From contig OU452225.1 of the NCBI GenBank assembly GCA_911728455.2, positions 19,564,495 through 19,628,494 of the forward strand: DNA of 64,000 nt, written 5' to 3'. This DNA is from Marthasterias glacialis. Taxonomy: Eukaryota > Echinodermata > Asteroidea > Forcipulatida > Asteriidae. This document shows positions 55,480 through 64,000 of this stretch, in pieces. Both the position numbers and the translations under genes were made by a program. The notes below the pieces were generated by a model, which worked only from the letters and a program-made list of their open reading frames with translations, was not told the origin of the DNA and did no database searches. Within the stretch, counting starts at the first letter, position 1. Each line of letters opens with the position of its first letter.

Positions 55480-57560
55480 TTGTACATATTTAAATGCACA
55501 CTTATTTTGACAATGGTAATATGGAGTCTTTAAATGCCATTTTCTTTGAGTAGTATTCCAAATGGAAATTCGCTCTCTGGAGGATGGGTACTACTACTTT
55601 AGAATCAGTGAACTTTCAGATTAAAACTAATCTGAATTGTTTTAACAGCTCTGTTTGGATCAATAGAAACATTAACTATTAGACATAATACAAAATGTGC
55701 TTGCAGTATTTTCTAATAACACTGAGTGACAGAATCTATCCTGAACCCTTAAAGTCCCAAATCCTTCTCTATATCAAATTGCCAAAGTGGAGGATTCAGA
55801 AGGACTGGGGCCAGTAGGCCCAAATAACAATTGCTTATCACTGGATCAGGCATTCCAATCTTGTCCAAGCCCAAACAATTTGGTGTGGAGTGACATCGGA
55901 GAAGAGGATATGGAAGGACTGAGGCCACACCTAGCCATACTGCTTAGTCTGTATTAATTTATCAGTAGCAAGTTTTGAGGGCCATAATAGGGACATCTGT
56001 CCCTCCTGTTTGTGACTGTTCAGCCCCTTCCAGCCTCGGTTTGGTTACCATTGATTTAATAAGAGGAAAGTTAAATTGGCTGCATCATCTGAAGGTGTAT
56101 GCCAATAGATCACGTGCGGGACCCACGTCACGTGACCTGTGGTAGTGGATATTAAATGTAAAAAAACACAACATTTTCCATATAGGAAAGTGCGGTATGG
56201 TACATGATGATACTCGCATTTCTTTATTCGATCAAGGCTTCTTCTTTTTTTTAAATCTGTGAAAAATATTCCAAAGTTTGTACCAATGACCTTTAAGTGG
56301 CTGAATAAAGCCAGAAAAAAGGACAGGTCCAGAAGTCTTGGAAATTCTACAAGGAACATTTAAGTTCATGATGTGGTAGTACTAGTTGCATGACGGAACG
56401 TTTGGGCCAGACGACCAAGATCACACACTTTTCAGCACAAGAATTTCACAGTTTTGAAGCTGAAATCATCCAAAGAAAAGGTTTTCCAAAACTGTGTGAT
56501 TCCTTTGTCTATTTGAAATTCCGCAAGGCTAGGTATAAATGCTCACTTTTCCAACGTTCTTTACTTTTTTTCCTCTCTTTTTTACAGTACAAACAAAATC
56601 ACATGCGGGTTGCTACATCGTCATCTGATGCCGCCGATAATACATAACTCAAAATAAACCTCTTTTGTAGTAGTAGCATACTGGCAGTTTATGACACAGT
56701 AATATGATGGATATCAATGTCACAACAGTAACTGTGTTATTATTACTAAAACCAACAGTTGGTGTGACTTTGTCGGTCACAGCATGTATTTGCACGTATT
56801 TTGCCATCAGCTCCCAGATGATGTAGTACCCACTACTGGTCATGTGATGACATGAAAACATTGGTCACGCAATCGGTCTATTGTTTAAGTTAACTTTTAG
56901 CTGCTGTATTACTGGTGACATTGCCAATTAAGCATATATATTATACTGTCTTAACTTGTACTACCAGCTACAAACCAAACCCAAGCCCAAATGAGTTGAC
57001 TTTGATTGACTGTGGGTTATCATTAATTTTGTTGAGTTGTCAAAAATGGATTCAATTTCCATTCTTTGATTCAATGTCAAAAACATCCATGCTTGTTCCC
57101 TCCCCTTTTAAAATACTGAAGAAGCTTACCTTAGTGTTGATGTAGCAGTACACGCTAACTTTACACGATCCATGGCTTGATATTTTCTGAAGTGCCAAGT
57201 GCCACCACAAGGTACAATCCTGACTGAAATAAAAAAAATTACAAATCACAAATCCTGCATAAATTACTATACATTTCAATAGTACAAGCATCGTTTTAAC
57301 AAATGATTTTTGTTCACCGGGGCCATGAATATCTGTTGTGGGAATTAATTCATGCCAAATAGATATTTTCATAAATCCCAATGGATCCCTTAGTCTTTAT
57401 TTCTTTAGTTTTAAGTCCATAATCTCTCATTCTGGGATGGGTAGAAGTGAAAGATATGGAAAATTTCATTTTCAAATACAAACAAATAATAAAAAGTGTA
57501 GGCAGGGGTTGAAGGTAGAATTATATCCTTGCGAGTAGATGGTCATACTCCCAGTGTGTT
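55480..57560. other. No gene recognised
   Basis: No coding region or known repeat that I can support. A weak resemblance of cacgtgacctgtggtagtgg (56,132) to the complement near 56,830 suggests a decayed inverted-repeat element, too diverged to call. Confidence 0.45.
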
Positions 57561-57765
57561 ACTCCCAATGATACATGTACATGAAACAGCAGTAGAGTTG
57601 TGTTCGCACCCTCTCTCGCCACCCCGTGACATCTTTAGAGTCACCATTGTGGGTATTAAAAATGGCCGCGATGCAACAGAGAAGTCTGAGCAAATCGTAA
57701 CAGACTATCTCTGTACTAGATCCAACGACTGGGGTGGTGTATTCCTTTTTTTTCTTCGTAGTCAA

Positions 57766-58100
57766 CGCAGGATACCAGCTGTGGTGTGTCAACGACCCTC
57801 CACAATGGCTACACAGAGGATCGAGGGAACTTGCGTTTCATCCAGCGCTGTGCAGCCAACACTACACAGCTGGTATCCCGCATTTACTGCACAAAACAAT
57901 ATGCCAGTCAGGGCATCAGCGAACATGCAATCCTCGCAGTGTTAATACACATAAGGAAACAGTCGTGGAGTATCACATGACTATTAGTAGCAAATTGGCG
58001 ATTGTAACGGCAACTCTTTCAGTGGGCTATAAAGTCATCAATTTGGAGGACCGAAAATGATTGTGAGTACAATTAAATGCCTTTTATATCATCTTTGATA
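57766..58100. mobile_element. MITE with cgcaggataccagct terminus, copy 1
   Basis: cgcaggataccagctgtgg at 57,766 is inverted at about 57,862 (acacagctggtatcccgc). The flank to the right (gcatcagcgaacatgcaatc and gcgattgtaacggcaac) is repeated at 59,945-60,130. Confidence 0.6.
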
Positions 58101-58447
58101 TATTGAGAAGCCAGTAGGTGATTTTCCAGCAATTCTGTTAAGACCTTGTCATAATTTGGCAATTTTTGAACAGGATATCACAGATTTGTTTAAAATCCGC
58201 TTCGTCATAAGCTGTCAAAGTGAACATACATTAGACCCAGTAACTGGGGCGCTGTACTCCTTTTTGAGATTATGTAATGTCCGTAATGTATGTGGGAACT
58301 CCGAGGAACTCCGAGGAAGCAGATTTTTTATGAATCTGTTAAAAAAAATTCAAAATTACGACAAAGACCCAACATAATTGCTGGAAAATCTCCTACTGGC
58401 TTCTCAAGATATCAAAGATGAAATAAAATGCATTTAATTGTACTCAC
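58062..58447. repeat. Inverted repeat around the gacccagta MITE
   Basis: tgagtacaattaaatgc (58,065) and gagaagccagtaggtgattt (58,108) are mirrored by gaaaatctcctactggcttc (58,383) and gcatttaattgtactcac (58,430). Another MITE end is nested between the arms. Confidence 0.75.
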
Positions 58448-58682
58448 GATTTTTTTCTGTCCATCAAATCGATTTTTAGGCCAACTAAAAATGCAGTCGT
58501 TTCGATCTGCGTTTTACTACTACGTGACATCAACTACTGTTAGGAAACGATAGTTGATGTCAGATTCGTAAAAAAAACCGCTTTGTCAGAGTTCCCACAT
58601 ACATTACGGACTGGGGCGCCCAATATGACCAATAATGTCAAAATCTCAAAAAAGGAGTACAGCACCCCAGTTACTGGGTCTA
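58233..58682. mobile_element. MITE of the gacccagta family, 450 bp
   Basis: It begins tagacccagtaactggggcg and ends with its complement ccccagttactgggtcta. ctcctttttgagatt and aatctcaaaaaaggag continue the terminal inverted repeats. Inside, ccgtaatgtatgtgggaact has an inverted partner at 58,589-58,610. Confidence 0.8.
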
Positions 58683-58695
58683 ACATATATATACC

Positions 58696-59577
58696 TAGCC
58701 CAGGTAGGACGTCAGTCTCCGTTGTACTACCACTGACGTCCTGGGTATAAAGCTTCTTTCCAATGCGACTAAAATTACATTAGTTGATTTCCCCTATTTT
58801 CACCTGGTTTTGGAAGCTGAAAATTCGTCCATGTATTCCTGATGTTCTAAGCTACTCCTTGAATATCTTTGAAGTGCATGGTTTCACAAATGGTGAAAAT
58901 CATACATAAAATAAAACGCCAACGTGTACAAATCGTCCGCGATATATTATACTCGCCGAATGAGGTATATTCAATGCGCTTGCTCAAGCTGCATAGCATT
59001 AGCAACAAGTAGATTTACACGCAGGCGCATTACGGTATGTGGGCGCGGCTTTACATTGTACATGCATATAATGTATATGTTGTGCGCGATCGACCGATCG
59101 CACTACGCTATTGGTCGATCTACTGTTCGCGCACATATCGATCTATTGCGCACTTATTGATCGATCGCGCAATGAATATGATTTCGCGATCAACAAATAG
59201 CGCAGCGCGATCGGTCAATCGCGCAGATCGACCGAATCATCACACCGTCGACCGCTCCCTCTCGCATTGCTACGTCCTTCAGCACATGCGCCTTGTGCGT
59301 ATCACTCGGAGACTACCTAAACGGGCCGCGTCGATTTCTGATTTTGCTCTGATTTTCAGTTTATTTTTGTCAATAATGTGTGCTCAATGCATCTTAAAGA
59401 CTTTTGAACCCGCCAGTCTGCAAATATAGGACCCATAGAACACTAGAACGAAGTTTCAGCTCATAATCAGGTAAAACAATGAAATAAGTTAGTTATAAAA
59501 TGTTTCGCTATGTAGCGAGACCTTTATACCCAGGACGTTAGTGTAGTACAACGGAAACTAACGTCCTACCTGTGCTA
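58696..59577. mobile_element. MITE, 882 bp, hairpin termini, 9-bp target duplication
   Basis: A perfect direct repeat atatatacc (58,687-58,695 and 59,578-59,586) flanks it. The terminal inverted repeats are about 57 bp: left tagcccaggtaggacgtcag, right in complement tagcacaggtaggacgttag. Each TIR is itself a hairpin (caggtaggacgt pairing with acgtcctggg across ccgttgtactac). A 9-bp duplication is typical of Mutator-like elements, but no transposase is present. Confidence 0.88.
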
Positions 59578-59797
59578 ATATATACCGTACTGGTAGGCAG
59601 TTTCAGTGGGCATGAATGTGCGTGGGCATGAATGTGCGAAAGTTTCAATGAAATGTTCACTTGTTTTTTCTTTTTTTAAGGTCAATAATTACCGTTTTGC
59701 CACCAATTCTTTGAGAGGAATATTATAAGAGGGAAATAACACCCAACATCAATTAAAAATTCAAAAAAAACCCATAGAAAGTGGCAGCCGGATATGG

Positions 59798-60130
59798 AAA
59801 CGCAGGATACCAGTCAACGAACCCACAAAGTTCCATTGGTCATGATTGGCCGAGCGCACACTGTACAATGTTGCCATTGTGGGGGTCGTTGACACTACAC
59901 AGCTGGTATCCTGTGTTGACTGCGCAAAACAGTAAGCAAGTCCAGGCATCAGCGAACACGCAATCTCCGCAGTGTTAATGCGACTTTTTTCAAGTAAGGA
60001 AACAGTCTTGACATTATATTAGTGATAAAAATAGCGATTGTAACGGCAGGGTTGTCAGAGGCCCTAAAAATCATCAATTTGGACGACAGAAAATGATCGT
60101 GAATACACTTAAATGCATTTCATTTCACCT
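59798..60130. mobile_element. MITE with cgcaggataccag terminus, copy 2
   Basis: Direct duplicate of 57,766-58,100: acactacacagctggtatcc, gcatcagcgaacacgcaatc, gcgattgtaacggcag and gaaaatgatcgtgaata recur in the same order. Confidence 0.65.
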
Positions 60131-60260
60131 TAAATGCTTGGAGAAGACAGTCTGACAGTTTATGAGTAGGCGAATTTTGAGAAATTCTGTCGAGTCTAAG
60201 GCATTTTTTTAACAGAGGTGTTTTAAATCCACCTGACCGTTGCAGTTACTACATATTCTT

Positions 60261-60340
60261 TACTGGGTCACTAGTACGACAGATAATGTCAAAACCTCAA
60301 AAAGGAGTACAGCGCCCCAGTATGCAGTAATACTGGGTCT
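60261..60340. mobile_element. Short MITE of the gacccagta family
   Basis: Runs from tactgggtcac to atactgggtct with gataatgtcaaaacctcaaa and ggagtacagcgccccagta inside. The left arm is shortened. Confidence 0.65.
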
Positions 60341-61739
60341 AAATTTTAGCCATGACACGTGTCTTTCAAAATGGCCGCCAACCCAATAAATACATTATGT
60401 TGTTTGGTTCATTTTGACTGTTTCAAATGCTCACATTCACAGCAAGAGGTATTCACCAGAGGGTATAGATAAATGTCCACTCACCTTGCTTAGTTTGTGC
60501 AGATTTTGTCCGCTGAATTGTACATAATATGTGAAAGAAATGCCGAGAAAAATAGTGACTCTTCCAAAGTCGGCCATTTTGTCTTTCTTGTGAGCGCTCA
60601 GCAGCGAGTTACTAATTACCCAGAGTTCACAATTTGCACATCAAAACCAAATAATGGCAATGAAAACAGGAAAGGGGCTCAATTTATAGTGGATAATGAA
60701 AATATAAATACGAACATAAATTTATTGCGTTTATATTTAATTTTTGGTTTACAAATACAGTATAGGTAAGTATCGACTGATTTCAATAGTTTTTTGAGTG
60801 ATGAGTGGGGATGTGAACTTTGAGATCTGCAACCCCTTACCGGGACACCCCTATTTGATAATGGAACAATTATTCCATTTCAAAACATGGTTGGAAGAAC
60901 TTGGTATTTCAATATTGTCGCCATTAGGCGTATGTTAAGCGTTCAATAACAATTATTCTAATTTCTCTATACCCGGGTGGGTGTGCATGGGAGCGAGCGC
61001 ACGCATCGGGGAAAGTTTGGTCTGTCAGCAGCAGCAGCAGCGCGCACACGGAAAAGTTTCCATATCCGACTGCCACTTTCTAAGGGATTTTTTGATTTTT
61101 TAAATTGATGTTGGCTTTAATTTCCCTTTTTTTAATATTCCTCTCCAGGTATTAGTAGCTAAAACGCTAATTATTGAACTTTTAAAAGGAAAAACCAAGC
61201 GGACATTTTAGCGCGCGGCCGGAACTTTCGCGCATTCATGCACAAAGGTCTGGGGACTTTTTGATGTATGTGAATCTGTATTCATTATTGCGCGATGCAG
61301 GCAGGGAGCACAACAAATGTAGTGACACACTAAAGAAGTGGTACTTGTGAGCAACTTTACCAAGATTTGTAAGCTGATCACAGGCAACAAAAAGGGGAAC
61401 ATACAAAAAGAGACATTATTTAATCAGAAAGTTTGAAAATCTTAATAAATCACTTCTTTTCCAGATGGCAAAGATGATCCAGATGAAAAAGATGATCATT
61501 AAAAAATCCCCCCCAAAAAAAATAAATAAATAAAAATAAAAGAAATAAAAATAAAACACTAATTAAAAAGGGTAAAACAATTTAACATTTACTCCATTTA
61601 CTGATTTCATATCCACACGTTTTTTTTATTATGACTCAAAAATAACTTTATTTGAAGAACTATTATGTTACTGACAATATCTAACAAAGGAATTGTACAA
61701 CTTTACGACTTAAAAAGGTACATTTAAATCCTTTATTTC

Positions 61740-61990
61740 AATATTTATAATTAAGCATTATTTATAAATAACCATTTTATAAATAATGCATTATTATAAA
61801 TAATGCTTAATTATAAATAACATTTTTTTTTACATTATAACCATTATTTATAAATATTTATCAATATTTACTATGGTGTTCCATATAATTATTTTGATGT
61901 TTTCTGTCGCATTATATTGCAACGGAAAAAATAAAAATGCAACAGAACAATACCCACTAACCATTATTTATAAATAACCGTTTTATAACC
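61740..61990. repeat. AT-rich palindromic cluster
   Basis: Alternating ttataaataatg and cattatttataa motifs give several overlapping perfect short palindromes (for example attatttataaataacc with its mirror nearby). Low complexity. Confidence 0.75.
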
Positions 61991-62079
61991 TAACTCTAAC
62001 TCTGACCCTAACCCTAACAATTTTTATATTGATATCATGTTATTGTTTTATCCCTTGACATTAATAAATGAAATGATAT

Positions 62080-62120
<41 letters not shown>

Positions 62121-62230
62121 AACCCTGGCCAAAGCCTAACCCGAAAACCCTAACCCTATCCCTATCCCTAACCATTTTTATATTTTATATCATGTTACTG
62201 CTTTATCCCTTGAATTAAATAAATGAAGTG
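61985..62230 (+). repeat. Telomere-like interstitial repeat, two diverged units
   Basis: aaccctaaccctaac-type sequence (61,998-62,020 and 62,147-62,170, the complement of TTAGGG) is followed both times by atttttatatt, then atcatgttattgttttatcc and ttaataaatgaa. An A-run of about 37 bases lies between the units. Confidence 0.75.
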
Positions 62231-64000
62231 AATGATGACGTAACTAATGGTGTGAGTGCACATGAATTAACATAGATGTCTTCTTGTTAGAACATTTTTT
62301 AAACGATGATGTCATATCAGCCGTTCAATGGTAATATCTATTTCGTAACAAGTTATGTTTCACACGATTATGAAACTCATAATTATAATCAAATACTTCA
62401 ACTTTATCAATATATGTTAGCTCTTACGGCACAGTGAACATAGTACTATTTAAGTGCATGACCCCAAATAATTTTTATGTGAAAATAAAACATGTCAATT
62501 GCTCCGATTTCAAAATATATTTTGAGATGTTTCTGCGTGTTTTGAACTTTAAATAGTGTGGTTAAATAATTATAAAGATTGATGATTCCTTATAACATTT
62601 TTGTTTTACAGATCAGTCAATTTGTATCAGCCAAAGCTGGGTGTTTTATAATAGATGCATTTTATAATAAGCGCAAAGCGAGTAAGCAGTTTGTAAAGAA
62701 CAATTGAGCAGCCTTTAAATAGAAGCAACAGTGCTTATGATACGGGACGCTTACAGATTAACTTGTATGTATCATCACAAGGCCTATCGTACCAGCCTGA
62801 AGCCTGGGTGCCTGCGGGCGCAATCCTCTGCACCATAACGATTATTTGGCTGGTTACGGAGTGGATCCCATCTCATGTCCGTCGCGTCAATAGTACCAGC
62901 ATCATCCAAACACACCCAGGTACCTGAGCCGAGTCAATCCAAAAATAACAAGTCTGTTGTTAGCCTAGCGTTTGGAGTGAGCTCATATTATATCATTTAT
63001 CGGGAGCGGGATCATACTTCAATTGAAAGAACAAAGTGTTCTTGTTAAGGAATAGCTTCATTTCCACCCTCTAGTTTTCAGTGAAAACAACCAAAACAAG
63101 GGTCAGCGTTTGTGGTGGATTATGTGCTCGTTCATTATGGTTTATTTCGATTGCAACAATCGAAATAAAAGAAACATTTCAACCGTGATTTGCGGGGTCT
63201 TCAAGATGTAATTTTCTGGACTTTGACAGTAGTTCAGACGGGAATAATCTCTTGAGAATCGGTAATGTGTGGACTTCGTAGCAGGAAGGTTTTCATTTTG
63301 AAGCTAATCTTATTTCGATAATAACCAATTCTTCACATTTACTTGAAAGTAAATGTTTCCAACTTTACGCGAGTATTTCCCCGTATCCTGCATTTCTATC
63401 TTTTAAATCAAGGCTAGAATTGTAATTGCATTGGATCATAACGTGTCCCTCGACCCCGAAAACAATTTCCCGGTCGATGTTTAGCAGTATAACATGACTT
63501 ACTTTGAGGTTTTTACAAAGTATAGCGGTCTCGTTATTTTATAAAAAGGTTGATTTTTCCACTGACTTTATTAAAGGTCAATTACTGATAAAACTACGTA
63601 ATTACTGACCGTGCTAGCTGGTGATTGGAACTTCCATTTACCCCCACCCGCATCCAACCACTTTCAACCTTACAATTGCCTGTTGTGGGTTCCCACGTTT
63701 TAACATCATTCCCGGTTTGGGACTCCCTACCTGTTTCTTGTTTTCCGCCAACTCACAATCTGCCGCAGGAATGCAAACAGATAACTTCCTCTCACTTTAA
63801 TTGTTTCCATATTTTCCATGTAGCCCTCACCATGAGTGGCCTTTTGGTCTTGTGCTGGCGATTTTTTTCATAGCATAAAACCAATTAAAGGACTAATATT
63901 ATACTGAACACTATTTCTATCGTGTACAAACCTTCAACATCAATGTCGTTGCAACCAATCCAAAATTCGCCGCCGAATATGTTAAGGACGTGTTGTAATT
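62231..64000. other. No gene recognised
   Basis: No coding region that I can support. A perfect 13-bp hairpin (tttatttcgattg, loop caa, 63,141-63,169) stands in AT-rich sequence. Confidence 0.5.

Larger units (their letters stand above)
59620..61245. mobile_element. Element with terminal inverted repeats of about 180 bp, nested content
   Basis: The left gcatgaatgtgcgaaagttt and the right, in complement, gcatgaatgcgcgaaagttc open two arms that share further gaggaatatta, ccaacatcaatt and agaaagtggcag blocks to about 59,800 and 61,055. Between them lie copies of the 57.77-kb MITE and the gacccagta MITE, and a 90-codon frame (60,497-60,769) without recognisable motif. Exact ends and target duplication are not resolved. 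Confidence 0.7.

Noticed and set aside
63625..63873. 82-codon + strand frame near the right edge
   Set aside because: No motif, unremarkable composition and no splice or regulatory context.

Overview
The window looks like nuclear DNA of a marine invertebrate, most likely an echinoderm. The reasons are AT-rich intergenic DNA, spliced genes, tRNA-derived SINEs, many MITEs and foldback elements, a decayed DIRS-like retroelement and a degenerate TTAGGG-type interstitial repeat. This is inferred from repeat content only; no housekeeping gene is present to fix the taxon. I recognise one intact protein-coding gene. Almost every other long open frame is a shadow of a tandem repeat or a transposon remnant.

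Layout. 1-3.0 kb: foldback and short palindromic elements. 3.7-20.2 kb: two tandem copies of a five-exon, apparently non-coding locus on the + strand (exons A to E, then A' to E'). Each exon has recognisable splice sites, and exons A and C contain minisatellites. The introns hold hAT-like elements, TTAA-flanked MITEs and SINEs. Several of these insertions can be read as filled against empty sites by comparing the two copies. 20.3-27.8 kb: AT-rich sequence without genes, with a C-rich tandem repeat and an inverted pair of tRNA-like sequences. 27.8-33.9 kb: minus-strand DIRS-like reverse transcriptase and RNase H remnants between inverted repeats, with nested SINEs. 33.7-50.3 kb: a second repeated locus, apparently read from the minus strand. 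It has at least seven copies of a small exon (about 85-base repeat unit) and two copies of an exon that contains a 20-bp minisatellite, about 9-10 units in one copy and about 150 in the other.

The clearest self-contained system is at 44,143-49,010, a 4.87-kb DNA transposon sitting inside that second locus. It has near-perfect 21-bp terminal inverted repeats and a 4-bp AATT target duplication, and it carries one minus-strand gene. Five exons join in frame to give a 691-residue protein with a DUF7869-like, probably RNase H-fold, C-terminal domain. Everything needed for a recently mobile autonomous element appears intact, and I cannot assign it to a named superfamily with confidence.

50.3-57.5 kb: diverged repeats, a LINE remnant and a SINE with inverted tails. 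57.5-61.3 kb: nested MITEs, including an 882-bp element with hairpin-bearing termini and a perfect 9-bp target duplication. 61.7-62.2 kb: AT palindromes and telomere-like sequence. 62.2-64 kb: nothing recognised.
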